A DNA stretch of 64,000 bases from Cladorhizidae sp. MBARI D1340-BT2 (GCA_028752905.1 JAQNBH010000290.1:1-64000), one strand, 5' to 3'; numbered from the stretch's first letter, positions 23,601 to 38,578 are shown. Notes: generated from the sequence alone by a model not told the origin. Numbers and translations are program-made.

Positions 23601-24480
23601 CCACACTTCCCTATATATAGAGTGCTAGTACACTTCCCAATATAGAGAGTGCTACCACACTTCCCAATATATAGTGCTAGTACACTTCCCTATATATAGT
23701 GCTACCACACTTCCCAATATAGAGAGTACTACCACACTTCCCTATATATAGAGTGCTACCACACTTCCCTATATAGAGAGTGCTAGTACACTTCCCTATA
23801 TAGAGAGTGCTAGTACACTTCCCAATATAGAGAGTGCTACCACACTTCCCTATATATAGAGTGCTGCCACACTTCCCTATATATAGAGTGCTACCACACT
23901 TCCCAATATAGAGAGTGCTACCACACTTCCCTATATATAGAGTGCTACCACACTTCCCAATATAGAGAGTGCTACCACACTTCCCTATATAGAGAGTGCT
24001 GCCACACTTCCCTATATATAGAGTGCTACCACACTTCCCAATATAGAGAGTGCTACCACACTTCCCTATATATAGAGTGCTACCACACGTCCCTATATAG
24101 AGAGTGCTAGTACACTTCCCAATATATAGAGTACTACCACACTTCCCTATATAGAGAGTGCTAGTACACTTCCCAATATAGAGAGTACTACCACACTTCC
24201 CTATATATAGAGTGCTACCACACTTCCCTATATATAGAGTGCTAGTACACTTCCCAATATAGAGAGTGCTAGTACACTTCCCAATATAGAGAGTGCTACC
24301 ACACTTCCCTATATATAGAGTGCTAGTACACTTCCCAATATAGAGAGTGCTACCACACTTCCCTATATATAGAGTGCTACCACACTTCCCTATATAGAGA
24401 GTGCTAGTACACTTCCCAATATATAGAGTACTACCACACTTCCCTATATAGAGAGTGCTAGTACACTTCCCAATATATAG
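20699..24480. repeat. 27-bp minisatellite, unit 3 (about 140 copies)
   Basis: The first 0.6 kb is unit-for-unit the same as in units 1, 4, 5, 6 and 7. 25-bp units near 21280, 22063 and 22120 separate repeated blocks. The landmark unit is near 23396, with 1.08 kb after it instead of the usual 0.79 kb, so the right part has an extra block of about 0.3 kb. An irregular unit (TACTACACACTCCC near 22850) breaks the frame. Confidence 0.96.
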
Positions 24481-24491
24481 GACTACTACAG

Positions 24492-25726
24492 CTAAGAAAG
24501 AGTGCACCAGTTTACAGGCCCAGTTGTTCCAGGACTAATTTCTGCTTTAATCTTGTTAAACAAGCCTTCTCGCCGAGGTGAGTATTTAAGCAGTTTAGAT
24601 ATTTCAAAAGTAGTATCTAGAGTATTCCTCAGTATTCTTGATGGTTTCTCCAGCAGCTAAATTTAAAGCATGACCATAGCAATGGACAAAAATAGCTCGT
24701 GACTCTTCTCCACAAATTTTAGTAGAAGTCCCACCCCTTATACCATGTTTGCAGCAACATCATAGCATTGAGCACGACAGTTATGAATGCTAAGACTCAT
24801 ACGACACATCGCATCCTTCAAACTACCAACCAAGACATCTGCTTTTATGGACTCAACATGGTCAAGGCCATAGAAATCTTCATGGGGTTGAAAATCATCA
24901 TCAACCCACCGAAAGCAAACAACGAATTGCTCCTTATTGGATGCATCCGACACTTCATCAGCCATCAGGGCAAAATACTCGGCTTGCTGGATAGAACTGG
25001 CTATAATATGTAATGCCATTATTTTAATAACTTCATTTTGTATTTGGGGACTAGTATATTTATCAGTTTTCTTACTTAACATGGCCGATATTGCAGGATC
25101 ATCCAATGCACGAAGATGCATTAATTGCATGAAGTTTACTGTCAACTTCATCACCAGCACCACGAAAAGCTATTCCTTGTCTAGCTAGGAATTGAATATT
25201 CTGAGCTATCTTGATAAGGTACTCTCTGTTCACGGCTTTTTGCAAAGCATGTTGAGAAGATAACATACTTCCAACATCACTAGTCGTACCTGGTATAGTG
25301 ATCACTAAATCGGTAGCTGCTTTATGAGATTTTGTGCTCTCATGTTGGTTGAAACATCGAGTTCTATCCTTCCAGTTACTGAACCCAGACAAAAAGGTTG
25401 AGTCCTGCATGTTTCCTTATCATCTTCAGTTTACCTAATATATATACTAGCTGTGAAATATGGAATGATTGCTGCCAATACGAGTGGCAGCTAGGCTTAC
25501 TAGCAGAAGCTGCCCCACTGTATCTTACCTGTTTGGATTGCTTGCACACACGTGAAACAATAAGCCATGTCTCGTAGTGAAGCCATTTCCATTGGTTGAA
25601 CCAAGCGCTCTGAAAAGAGCGATAAGAGATATTGGTTCGGCCGAAAGATCGCTTAGGAAAACTAAAGTTAGTTGGTTGAGTCGGATGATCGGGAAGCTTA
25701 GGACAATTTGGTAACCTGGAAGCCAT
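24492..25726 (-). pseudogene. hAT transposase remnant, unit 3
   Basis: Same structure and frameshifts as unit 1, with no private coding change seen. Confidence 0.85.
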
Positions 25727-26292
25727 GCTGAAAAGACGAAATCTGACTTATCTTTAATTAAATATTAATTTAATAATTTTTATCCATTGCTACTAGTCAC
25801 ATAGGTAGGCTAGTTGTCCTTCAGTGTACTTCTATTCATGTCTCACCATATGATACTGCGAAGTAAAAAAAAAAAATTTTTAAAAAAATATATTAAAAAA
25901 AAAGTGGTTTTCGCGAAGTAGGCGTGTTCGGTCCAAACCTATACGGCAATTGCCGGAATATTACTTCCTAACAATATAAATCTTCAGAAGAAGTCTCAGC
26001 ACAACTTCTCTTTCCAGGTTCGCTTTCTTTGACGCCCAGACCTTACTATTGCTTCTCTCTCACAATAGCCTTATCTAGACCAAGTATATAATCAAACAGT
26101 CTTCTCTCTCTCTCTCTAGACCTCTGCCCTCCTTTTCTGTATAAGGTAAGTTGATTATAATCAACAATAACAAAATGATGTACACGACCACGTCTATCAA
26201 TACATCATTACTCCTATTGTTTTCTACCAAATTATATATTACGCAGAGCCAAGTCAGCTCAGTTCTGAGTCTCTCTTCAGTTCATTGAGGAG
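25727..26292. other. AT-rich non-coding core, unit 3
   Basis: The A/T tract at 25865-25903 has a five-T run and a TATATT step; unit 4 has the identical version, linking these two units. TATAAAT lies at 25975-25981 and GTAAGT at 26146-26151. Confidence 0.8.
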
Positions 26293-26733
26293 TTAGTTTG
26301 TTGAGGGGTTTTCCTTCTTTCTTCCGGCTTGTTGATTACTCCTTCTTCCCTCTTTTCTTTCGAAGTCTCTTGTTCTTTTATAGGCAGCTGGTTTATCTTG
26401 TGTTGTGCCTAGGATCATTCTCCTCAGAGACTGATCTGACCAATCAGGAGTTCCTTTTTCCAACCAATCAGGGGTCTCTGCTGTTGAAGTGGGATGATCC
26501 ATAGTTGCGGTTTTGGTTCTGAGTTGGTGGGTGTCTACTGCCACTTGTGGGTGTGTAGTGTCAACCTCCCTCTGACGTGTTTCTCCTCTAACAGCTTCCT
26601 CTCTAACAGCTGTCTGGGCTTTCTCTGACACTCCAACCTCCCTCTGACGTGTTTCCCCTCTAACAGCTTCCGCTGTCAGGGCTTTTTCTGACAAGTAGAC
26701 ACCTGGGTGTGAGGGAGTAGACATTTCATGCCG
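26293..26733 (-). other. Spacer A with 143-codon open frame, unit 3
   Basis: Open frame 26293-26724, identical in translation to unit 2. Confidence 0.25.
26374..26472 (-). promoter_or_regulatory. Candidate minus-strand promoter, unit 3
   Basis: CCAAT pair and TATAAAAG unchanged. Confidence 0.4.
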
Positions 26734-27689
26734 GGTCCAACTCTGTACCTCACTCTATAGTCAGATCCAACTCTGTATCTCACTCTATAGTCAGGTCCAA
26801 CTCTGCATCTCACTCTATAGTCAGGTCCAACTCTGTATCTCACTCTATAGTCAGGTCCAACTCTGTATCTCACTCTATAGTCAGGTCCAACTCTGTATCT
26901 CACTCTATAGTCAGGTCCAACTCTGCATCTCACTCTATAGTCAGGTCCAACTCTGTATCCCACTCTATAGTCAGGTCCAACTCTGTATCTCACTCTATAG
27001 TCAGGTCCAACTCTGCATCTCACTCTATAGTCAGGTCCAACTCTGTATCTCACTCTATAGTCAGGTCCAACTCTGTATCTCACTCTATAGTCAGGTCCAA
27101 CTCTGTATCTCACTCTATAGTCAGGTCCAACTCTGCATCTCACTCTATAGTCAGGTCCAACTCTGTATCTCACTCTATAGTCAGGTCCAACTCTGTATCT
27201 CACTCTATAGTCAGGTCCAACTCTGTATCTCACTCTATAGTCAGGTCCAACTCTGTATCTCACTCTATAGTCAGGTCCAACTCTGCATCTCACTCTATAG
27301 TCAGGTCCAACTCTGTATCTCACTCTATAGTCAGGTCCAACTCTGTATCTCACTCTATAGTCAGGTCCAACTCTGTATCTCACTCTATAGTCAGGTCCAA
27401 CTCTGCATCTCACTCTATAGTCAGGTCCAACTCTGTATCTCACTCTATAGTCAGGTCCAACTCTGCATCTCACTCTATAGTCAGGTCCAACTCTGTATCT
27501 CACTCTATAGTCAGGTCCAACTCTGTATCTCACTCTATAGTCAGGCCCAACTCTGTATCTCACTCTATAGTCAGGTCCAACTCTGTATCTCACTCTATAG
27601 TCAGGTCCAACTCTGTATCTCACTCTATAGTCAGGTCCAACTCTGTATCTCACTCTATAGTCAGGTCCAACTCTGTATCTCACTCTATA
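26734..27689. repeat. 30-bp minisatellite, unit 4 (about 32 copies)
   Basis: Among the most variant-rich of the 30-bp arrays, with about eight TGCATCT units spread through it, including one close to the left edge (about 26805). One TATCCC (about 26955) and one GCCCAAC (about 27545) are also present. The minus frame remains open with Tyr-to-Cys changes. Confidence 0.97.
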
Positions 27690-27848
27690 TGCCGGGTGAG
27701 AGTAGACACCTGGGTGTGAGGGAGTAGACATTTCAGGTTTTGGTTCTGAGTTGGTGGGTGTCTACTGCCACTTGTGGGTGTGTAGTGTCAACCTCCCTCT
27801 GACGTGTTTCCCCTCTAACAGCTTACGCTGTCAGGGCTTTCTCTGACA
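27690..27848. repeat. Spacer B, unit 4
   Basis: 159 bp, matching unit 2. Confidence 0.9.
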
Positions 27849-30800
27849 CTACCACACTTCGCTATATAGAGAGTACTACCACACTTCCCAATATAGAGAG
27901 TGCTACCACACTTCCCTATATATAGAGTGCTACCACACTTCCCAATATATAGAGTGCTACCACACTTCCCTATATAGAGAGTGCTACCACACTTCCCTAT
28001 ATATAGAGTGCTACCACACTTCCCTATATATAGAGTGCTACCACACTTCCCTATATATAGAGTGCTACCACACTTCCCTATATAGAGAGTGCTGCCACAC
28101 TTCCCTATATAGAGAGTACTACCACACTTCCCTATATATAGAGTGCTAGTACACTTCCCTATATAGAGAGTACTACCACACTTCCCAATATAGAGAGTGC
28201 TACCACACTTCCCTATATATAGAGTGCTACCACACTTCCCAATATATAGAGTGCTAGTACACTTCCCAATATAGAGAGTGCTACCACACTTCCCTATATA
28301 TAGAGTGCTAGTACACTTCCCTATATAGAGAGTGCTACCACACTTCCCTATATATAGAGTGCTACCACACTTCCCTATATATAGAGTGCTAGTACACTTC
28401 CCAATATAGAGAGTGCTACCACACTTCCCAATATAGAGTGCTACCACACTTCCCTATATAGAGAGTACTACCACACTTCCCAATATAGAGAGTGCTACCA
28501 CACTTCCCAATATAGAGAGTGCTACCACACTTCCCTATATATAGAGTGCTACCACACTTCCCTATATATAGAGTGCTAGTACACTTCCCAATATAGAGAG
28601 TGCTACCACACTTCCCAATATAGAGAGTGCTACCACACTTCCCTATATATAGAGTGCTACCACACTTCCCAATATATAGAGTGCTACCACACTTCCCTAT
28701 ATAGAGAGTGCTACCACACTTCCCTATATATAGAGTGCTACCACACTTCCCTATATATAGAGTGCTACCACACTTCCCTATATATAGAGTGCTACCACAC
28801 TTCCCTATATAGAGAGTGCTGCCACACTTCCCTATATAGAGAGTACTACCACACTTCCCTATATATAGAGTGCTAGTACACTTCCCTATATAGAGAGTAC
28901 TACCACACTTCCCAATATAGAGAGTGCTACCACACTTCCCAATATAGAGAGTGCTACCACACTTCCCTATATAGAGAGTGCTGCCACACTTCCCTATATA
29001 TAGAGTGCTACCACACTTCCCAATATATAGAGTGCTAGTACACTTCCCAATATAGAGAGTGCTACCACACTTCCCTATATATAGAGTGCTAGTACACTTC
29101 CCTATATAGAGAGTGCTACCACACTTCCCTATATATAGAGTGCTACCACACTTCCCTATATATAGAGTGCTAGTACACTTCCCAATATAGAGAGTGCTAC
29201 CACACTTCCCAATATAGAGTGCTACCACACTTCCCTATATAGAGAGTACTACCACACTTCCCAATATAGAGTGCTACCACACTTCCCAATATAGAGAGTG
29301 CTACCACACTTCCCTATATATAGAGTGCTACCACACTTCCCTATATATAGTGCTAGTACACTTCCCAATATAGAGAGTGCTACCACACTTCCCTATATAG
29401 AGAGTACTACCACACTTCCCAATATAGAGTGCTACCACACTTCCCAATATAGAGAGTGCTACCACACTTCCCAATATATAGAGTGCTACCACACTTCCCT
29501 ATATATAGAGTGCTAGTACACTTCCCAATATATAGTGCTAGTACACTTCCCAATATATAGAGTGCTACCACACTTCCCTATATATAGAGTGCTAGTACAC
29601 TTCCCAATATATAGAGTGCTACCACACTTCCCTATATATAGAGTGCTAGTACACTTCCCTATATAGAGTGCTACCACACTTCCCTATATATAGAGTGCTA
29701 GTACACTTCCCTATATATAGAGTGCTAGTACACTTCCCAATATAGAGAGTGCTACCACACTTCCCAATATATAGAGTGCTAGTACACTTCCCTATATATA
29801 GAGTGCTAGTACACTTCCCTATATATAGAGTGCTACCACACTTCCCAATATAGAGAGTACTACCACACTTCCCTATATATAGAGTGCTACCACACTTCCC
29901 TATATAGAGAGTGCTAGTACACTTCCCAATATAGAGAGTGCTACCACACTTCCCTATATATAGAGTGCTAGTACACTTCCCTATATATAGAGTGCTACCA
30001 CACTTCCCTATATAGAGAGTGCTAGTACACTTCCCAATATAGAGAGTACTACACACTCCCTATATAGAGAGTGCTACCACACTTCCCTATATAGAGAGTG
30101 CTAGTACACTTCCCAATATAGAGAGTACTACCACACTTCCCTATATATAGAGTGCTACCACACTTCCCAATATATAGTGCTACCACACTTCCCAATATAG
30201 AGAGTGCTACCACACTTCCCAATATAGAGAGTGCTACCACACTTCCCAATATAGAGAGTGCTACCACACTTCCCAATATAGAGAGTGCTACCACACTTCC
30301 CAATATATAGAGTGCTAGTACACTTCCCAATATATAGAGTGCTAGTACACTTCCCTATATATAGAGTGCTAGTACACTTCCCTATATATAGAGTGCTACC
30401 ACACTTCCCAATATATAGAGTGCTAGTACACTTCCCTATATATAGAGTGCTAGTACACTTCCCTATATATAGAGTGCTACCACACTTCCCAATATAGAGA
30501 GTACTACCACACTTCCCTATATATAGAGTGCTACCACACTTCCCTATATAGAGTGCTAGTACACTTCCCAATATAGAGAGTGCTACCACACTTCCCTATA
30601 TATAGAGTGCTAGTACACTTCATATATAGAGTGCTACCACACTTCCCTATATAGAGAGTGCTAGTACACTTCCCAATATAGAGAGTACTACCACACTTCC
30701 CTATATATAGAGTGCTACCACACTTCCCAATATATAGAGTGCTACCACACTTCCCAATATAGAGAGTACTACCACACTTCCCTATATAGAGAGTGCTACC

Positions 30801-31678
30801 ACACTTCCCTATATATAGAGTACTACCACACTTCCCTATATATAGAGTGCTAGTACACTTCCCAATATAGAGAGTGCTACCACACTTCCCAATATATAGT
30901 GCTAGTACACTTCCCTATATATAGTGCTACCACACTTCCCAATATAGAGAGTACTACCACACTTCCCTATATATAGAGTGCTACCACACTTCCCTATATA
31001 GAGAGTGCTAGTACACTTCCCTATATAGAGAGTGCTAGTACACTTCCCAATATAGAGAGTGCTACCACACTTCCCTATATATAGAGTGCTGCCACACTTC
31101 CCTATATATAGAGTGCTACCACACTTCCCAATATAGAGAGTGCTACCACACTTCCCTATATATAGAGTGCTACCACACTTCCCAATATAGAGAGTGCTAC
31201 CACACTTCCCTATATAGAGAGTGCTGCCACACTTCCCTATATATAGAGTGCTACCACACTTCCCAATATAGAGAGTGCTACCACACTTCCCTATATATAG
31301 AGTGCTACCACACGTCCCTATATAGAGAGTGCTAGTACACTTCCCAATATATAGAGTACTACCACACTTCCCTATATAGAGAGTGCTAGTACACTTCCCA
31401 ATATAGAGAGTGCTACCACACTTCCCTATATATAGAGTGCTAGTACACTTCCCAATATAGAGAGTGCTAGTACACTTCCCAATATAGAGAGTGCTACCAC
31501 ACTTCCCTATATATAGAGTGCTAGTACACTTCCCAATATAGAGAGTGCTACCACACTTCCCTATATATAGAGTGCTACCACACTTCCCTATATAGAGAGT
31601 GCTAGTACACTTCCCAATATATAGAGTACTACCACACTTCCCTATATAGAGAGTGCTAGTACACTTCCCAATATATAG
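27849..31678. repeat. 27-bp minisatellite, unit 4 (about 142 copies)
   Basis: Longest of the 27-bp arrays. Its first 1.4 kb matches unit 3. A private stretch near 29343-29420 has a 25-bp unit and a re-duplicated block. Five CCCAATATAGAGAG-type units in a row occur near 30185-30300. The landmark unit is near 30620, followed by 1.06 kb, so it shares the extra right-hand block of unit 3 with a one-unit difference. Confidence 0.96.
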
Positions 31679-31689
31679 GACTACTACAG

Positions 31690-32924
31690 CTAAGAAAGAG
31701 TGCACCAGTTTACAGGCCCAGTTGTTCCAGGACTAATTTCTGCTTTAATCTTGTTAAACAAGCCTTCTCGCCGAGGTGAGTATTTAAGCAGTTTAGATAT
31801 TTCAAAAGTAGTATCTAGAGTATTCCTCAGTATTCTTGATGGTTTCTCCAGCAGCTAAATTTAAAGCATGACCATAGCAATGGACAAAAATAGCTCGTGA
31901 CTCTTCTCCACAAATTTTAGTAGAAGTCCCACCCCTTATACCATGTTTGCAGCAACATCATAGCATTGAGCACGACAGTTATGAATGCTAAGACTCATAC
32001 GACACATCGCATCCTTCAAACTACCAACCAAGACATCTGCTTTTATGGACTCAACATGGTCAAGGCCATAGAAATCTTCATGGGGTTGAAAATCATCATC
32101 AACCCACCGAAAGCAAACAACGAATTGCTCCTTATTGGATGCATCCGACACTTCATCAGCCATCAGGGCAAAATACTCGGCTTGCTGGATAGAACTGGCT
32201 ATAATATGTAATGCCATTATTTTAATAACTTCATTTTGTATTTGGGGACTAGTATATTTATCAGTTTTCTTACTTAACATGGCCGATATTGCAGGATCAT
32301 CCAATGCACGAAGATGCATTAATTGCATGAAGTTTACTGTCAACTTCATCACCAGCACCACGAAAAGCTATTCCTTGTCTAGCTAGGAATTGAATATTCT
32401 GAGCTATCTTGATAAGGTACTCTCTGTTCACGGCTTTTTGCAAAGCATGTTGAGAAGATAACATACTTCCAACATCACTAGTCGTACCTGGTATAGTGAT
32501 CACTAAATCGGTAGCTGCTTTATGAGATTTTGTGCTCTCATGTTGGTTGAAACATCGAGTTCTATCCTTCCAGTTACTGAACCCAGACAAAAAGGTTGAG
32601 TCCTGCATGTTTCCTTATCATCTTCAGTTTACCTAATATATATACTAGCTGTGAAATATGGAATGATTGCTGCCAATACGAGTGGCAGCTAGGCTTACTA
32701 GCAGAAGCTGCCCCACTGTATCTTACCTGTTTGGATTGCTTGCACACACGTGAAACAATAAGCCATGTCTCGTAGTGAAGCCATTTCCATTGGTTGAACC
32801 AAGCGCTCTGAAAAGAGCGATAAGAGATATTGGTTCGGCCGAAAGATCGCTTAGGAAAACTAAAGTTAGTTGGTTGAGTCGGATGATCGGGAAGCTTAGG
32901 ACAATTTGGTAACCTGGAAGCCAT
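31690..32924 (-). pseudogene. hAT transposase remnant, unit 4
   Basis: Same structure and frameshifts as unit 1, with no private coding change seen. Confidence 0.85.
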
Positions 32925-33490
32925 GCTGAAAAGACGAAATCTGACTTATCTTTAATTAAATATTAATTTAATAATTTTTATCCATTGCTACTAGTCACAT
33001 AGGTAGGCTAGTTGTCCTTCAGTGTACTTCTATTCATGTCTCACCATATGATACTGCGAAGTAAAAAAAAAAAATTTTTAAAAAAATATATTAAAAAAAA
33101 AGTGGTTTTCGCGAAGTAGGCGTGTTCGGTCCAAACCTATACGGCAATTGCCGGAATATTACTTCCTAACAATATAAATCTTCAGAAGAAGTCTCAGCAC
33201 AACTTCTCTTTCCAGGTTCGCTTTCTTTGACGCCCAGACCTTACTATTGCTTCTCTCTCACAATAGCCTTATCTAGACCAAGTATATAATCAAACAGTCT
33301 TCTCTCTCTCTCTCTAGACCTCTGCCCTCCTTTTCTGTATAAGGTAAGTTGATTATAATCAACAATAACAAAATGATGTACACGACCACGTCTATCAATA
33401 CATCATTACTCCTATTGTTTTCTACCAAATTATATATTACGCAGAGCCAAGTCAGCTCAGTTCTGAGTCTCTCTTCAGTTCATTGAGGAG
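32925..33490. other. AT-rich non-coding core, unit 4
   Basis: The A/T tract at 33063-33101 equals that of unit 3. TATAAAT lies at 33173-33179 and GTAAGT at 33344-33349. Confidence 0.8.
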
Positions 33491-33931
33491 TTAGTTTGTT
33501 GAGGGGTTTTCCTTCTTTCCTCCGGCTTGTTGATTACTCCTTCTTCCCTCTTTTCTTTCGAAGTCTCTTGTTCTTTTATAGGCAGCTGGTTTATCTTGTG
33601 TTGTGCCTAGGATCATTCTCCTCAGAGACTGATCTGACCAATCAGGAGTTCCTTTTTCCAACCAATCAGGGGTCTCTGCTGTTGAAGTGGGATGATCCAT
33701 AGTTGCGGTTTTGGTTCTGAGTTGGTGGGTGTCTACTGCCACTTGTGGGTGTGTAGTGTCAACCTCCCTCTGACGTGTTTCTCCTCTAACAGCTTCCTCT
33801 CTAACAGCTGTCTGGGCTTTCTCTGACACTCCAACCTCCCTCTGACGTGTTTCCCCTCTAACAGCTTCCGCTGTCAGGGCTTTTTCTGACAAGTAGACAC
33901 CTGGGTGTGAGGGAGTAGACATTTCATGCCG
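33491..33931 (-). other. Spacer A with 143-codon open frame, unit 4
   Basis: Open frame 33491-33922, with a private T-to-C at 33520 that changes Arg to Gly near the C-terminus. Confidence 0.25.
33572..33670 (-). promoter_or_regulatory. Candidate minus-strand promoter, unit 4
   Basis: CCAAT pair and TATAAAAG unchanged. Confidence 0.4.
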
Positions 33932-34917
33932 GGTCCAACTCTGTACCTCACTCTATAGTCAGATCCAACTCTGTATCTCACTCTATAGTCAGGTCCAACT
34001 CTGTATCTCACTCTATAGTCAGGTCCAACTCTGCATCTCACTCTATAGTCAGGTCCAACTCTGTATCCCACTCTATAGTCAGGTCCAACTCTGTATCTCA
34101 CTCTATAGTCAGGTCCAACTCTGCATCTCACTCTATAGTCAGGTCCAACTCTGTATCTCACTCTATAGTCAGGTCCAACTCTGTATCTCACTCTATAGTC
34201 AGGTCCAACTCTGTATCTCACTCTATAGTCAGGTCCAACTCTGTATCTCACTCTATAGTCAGGTCCAACTCTGTATCTCACTCTATAGTCAGGTCCAACT
34301 CTGTATCTCACTCTATAGTCAGGTCCAACTCTGTATCTCACTCTATAGTCAGGTCCAACTCTGTATCTCACTCTATAGTCAGGTCCAACTCTGCATCTCA
34401 CTCTATAGTCAGGTCCAACTCTGTATCTCACTCTATAGTCAGGTCCAACTCTGTATCTCACTCTATAGTCAGGTCCAACTCTGCATCTCACTCTATAGTC
34501 AGGTCCAACTCTGTATCTCACTCTATAGTCAGGTCCAACTCTGTATCTCACTCTATAGTCAGGTCCAACTCTGTATCTCACTCTATAGTCAGGTCCAACT
34601 CTGTATCTCACTCTATAGTCAGGTCCAACTCTGTATCTCACTCTATAGTCAGGTCCAACTCTGTATCTCACTCTATAGTCAGGTCCAACTCTGTATCTCA
34701 CTCTATAGTCAGGTCCAACTCTGTATCTCACTCTATAGTCAGGTCCAACTCTGCATCTCACTCTATAGTCAGGTCCAACTCTGCATCTCACTCTATAGTC
34801 AGGTCCAACTCTGTATCTCACTCTATAGTCAGGTCCAACTCTGCATCTCACTCTATAGTCAGGTCCAACTCTGTATCTCACTCTATAGTCAGGTCCAACT
34901 CTGTATCTCACTCTATA
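33932..34917. repeat. 30-bp minisatellite, unit 5 (about 33 copies)
   Basis: TGCATCT units lie near both ends, including three of the last six units (from about 34752), a right-edge arrangement not seen in other units. No GCCCAAC unit was noticed. Confidence 0.97.
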
Positions 34918-35076
34918 TGCCGGGTGAGAGTAGACACCTGGGTGTGAGGGAGTAGACATTTCAGGTTTTGGTTCTGAGTTGGTGGGTGTCTACTGCCACT
35001 TGTGGGTGTGTAGTGTCAACCTCCCTCTGACGTGTTTCCCCTCTAACAGCTTACGCTGTCAGGGCTTTCTCTGACA
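34918..35076. repeat. Spacer B, unit 5
   Basis: 159 bp, matching unit 2. Confidence 0.9.
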
Positions 35077-38000
35077 CTACCACACTTCGCTATATAGAGA
35101 GTACTACCACACTTCCCAATATAGAGAGTGCTACCACACTTCCCTATATATAGAGTGCTACCACACTTCCCAATATATAGAGTGCTACCACACTTCCCTA
35201 TATAGAGAGTGCTACCACACTTCCCTATATATAGAGTGCTACCACACTTCCCTATATATAGAGTGCTACCACACTTCCCTATATATAGAGTGCTACCACA
35301 CTTCCCTATATAGAGAGTGCTGCCACACTTCCCTATATAGAGAGTACTACCACACTTCCCTATATATAGAGTGCTAGTACACTTCCCTATATAGAGAGTA
35401 CTACCACACTTCCCAATATAGAGAGTGCTACCACACTTCCCTATATATAGAGTGCTACCACACTTCCCAATATATAGAGTGCTAGTACACTTCCCAATAT
35501 AGAGAGTGCTACCACACTTCCCTATATATAGAGTGCTAGTACACTTCCCTATATAGAGAGTGCTACCACACTTCCCTATATATAGAGTGCTACCACACTT
35601 CCCTATATATAGAGTGCTAGTACACTTCCCAATATAGAGAGTGCTACCACACTTCCCAATATAGAGTGCTACCACACTTCCCTATATAGAGAGTACTACC
35701 ACACTTCCCAATATAGAGAGTGCTACCACACTTCCCAATATAGAGAGTGCTACCACACTTCCCTATATATAGAGTGCTACCACACTTCCCTATATATAGA
35801 GTGCTAGTACACTTCCCAATATAGAGAGTGCTACCACACTTCCCAATATAGAGAGTGCTACCACACTTCCCTATATATAGAGTGCTACCACACTTCCCTA
35901 TATATAGAGTGCTACCACACTTCCCTATATATAGAGTGCTACCACACTTCCCTATATATAGAGTGCTACCACACTTCCCTATATAGAGAGTGCTGCCACA
36001 CTTCCCTATATAGAGAGTACTACCACACTTCCCTATATATAGAGTGCTAGTACACTTCCCTATATAGAGAGTACTACCACACTTCCCAATATAGAGAGTG
36101 CTACCACACTTCCCAATATAGAGAGTGCTACCACACTTCCCTATATAGAGAGTGCTGCCACACTTCCCTATATATAGAGTGCTACCACACTTCCCAATAT
36201 ATAGAGTGCTAGTACACTTCCCAATATAGAGAGTGCTACCACACTTCCCTATATATAGAGTGCTAGTACACTTCCCTATATAGAGAGTGCTACCACACTT
36301 CCCTATATATAGAGTGCTACCACACTTCCCTATATATAGAGTGCTAGTACACTTCCCAATATAGAGAGTGCTACCACACTTCCCAATATAGAGTGCTACC
36401 ACACTTCCCTATATAGAGAGTACTACCACACTTCCCAATATAGAGAGTGCTACCACACTTCCCAATATAGAGAGTGCTACCACACTTCCCTATATATAGA
36501 GTGCTACCACACTTCCCTATATATAGAGTGCTAGTACACTTCCCAATATAGAGAGTGCTACCACACTTCCCAATATAGAGAGTGCTACCACACTTCCCAA
36601 TATATAGAGTGCTACCACACTTCCCTATATATAGAGTGCTAGTACACTTCCCAATATATAGTGCTAGTACACTTCCCAATATATAGAGTGCTACCACACT
36701 TCCCTATATATAGAGTGCTAGTACACTTCCCAATATATAGAGTGCTACCACACTTCCCTATATATAGAGTGCTAGTACACTTCCCTATATAGAGAGTGCT
36801 ACCACACTTCCCTATATATAGAGTGCTAGTACACTTCCCTATATATAGAGTGCTAGTACACTTCCCAATATAGAGAGTGCTACCACACTTCCCAATATAT
36901 AGAGTGCTAGTACACTTCCCTATATATAGAGTGCTAGTACACTTCCCTATATATAGAGTGCTACCACACTTCCCAATATAGAGAGTACTACCACACTTCC
37001 CTATATATAGAGTGCTACCACACTTCCCTATATAGAGAGTGCTAGTACACTTCCCAATATAGAGAGTGCTACCACACTTCCCTATATATAGAGTGCTAGT
37101 ACACTTCCCTATATATAGAGTGCTACCACACTTCCCTATATAGAGAGTGCTAGTACACTTCCCAATATAGAGAGTACTACCACACTTCCCTATATAGAGA
37201 GTGCTACCACACTTCCCTATATAGAGAGTGCTAGTACACTTCCCAATATAGAGAGTACTACCACACTTCCCTATATATAGAGTGCTACCACACTTCCCAA
37301 TATATAGAGTGCTACCACACTTCCCAATATAGAGAGTACTACCACACTTCCCAATATAGAGAGTGCTACCACACTTCCCAATATAGAGAGTGCTACCACA
37401 CTTCCCAATATATAGAGTGCTAGTACACTTCCCAATATATAGAGTGCTAGTACACTTCCCTATATATAGAGTGCTACCACACTTCCCAATATAGAGAGTG
37501 CTACCACACTTCCCAATATATAGAGTGCTAGTACACTTCCCTATATATAGAGTGCTACCACACTTCCCAATATATAGAGTGCTAGTACACTTCCCTATAT
37601 ATAGAGTGCTAGTACACTTCCCTATATATAGAGTGCTACCACACTTCCCAATATAGAGAGTACTACCACACTTCCCTATATATAGAGTGCTACCACACTT
37701 CCCTATATAGAGTGCTAGTACACTTCCCAATATAGAGAGTGCTACCACACTTCCCTATATATAGAGTGCTAGTACACTTCATATATAGAGTGCTACCACA
37801 CTTCCCTATATAGAGAGTGCTAGTACACTTCCCAATATAGAGAGTACTACCACACTTCCCTATATATAGAGTGCTACCACACTTCCCAATATATAGAGTG
37901 CTACCACACTTCCCAATATAGAGAGTACTACCACACTTCCCTATATAGAGAGTGCTACCACACTTCCCTATATATAGAGTACTACCACACTTCCCTATAT

Positions 38001-38567
38001 ATAGAGTGCTAGTACACTTCCCAATATAGAGAGTGCTACCACACTTCCCAATATATAGTGCTAGTACACTTCCCTATATATAGTGCTACCACACTTCCCA
38101 ATATAGAGAGTACTACCACACTTCCCTATATATAGAGTGCTACCACACTTCCCTATATAGAGAGTGCTAGTACACTTCCCTATATAGAGAGTGCTAGTAC
38201 ACTTCCCAATATAGAGAGTGCTACCACACTTCCCTATATATAGAGTGCTGCCACACTTCCCTATATATAGAGTGCTACCACACTTCCCAATATAGAGAGT
38301 GCTACCACACTTCCCTATATATAGAGTGCTACCACACTTCCCAATATAGAGAGTGCTACCACACTTCCCTATATAGAGAGTGCTGCCACACTTCCCTATA
38401 TATAGAGTGCCACCACACTTCCCAATATAGAGAGTGCTACCACACTTCCCTATATATAGAGTGCTACCACACGTCCCTATATAGAGAGTGCTAGTACACT
38501 TCCCAATATATAGAGTACTACCACACTTCCCTATATAGAGAGTGCTAGTACACTTCCCAATATATAG
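35077..38567. repeat. 27-bp minisatellite, unit 5 (about 129 copies)
   Basis: The second block (35644-36402) lacks two units present in units 1, 3, 4, 6 and 7. The minus frame 36639-37748 is open for 369 codons and is identical in translation to 50000-51109 of unit 7. The landmark unit is near 37780. A private GTGCCACC unit near 38410 gives Ser to Gly. Confidence 0.96.
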
Positions 38568-38578
38568 GACTACTACAG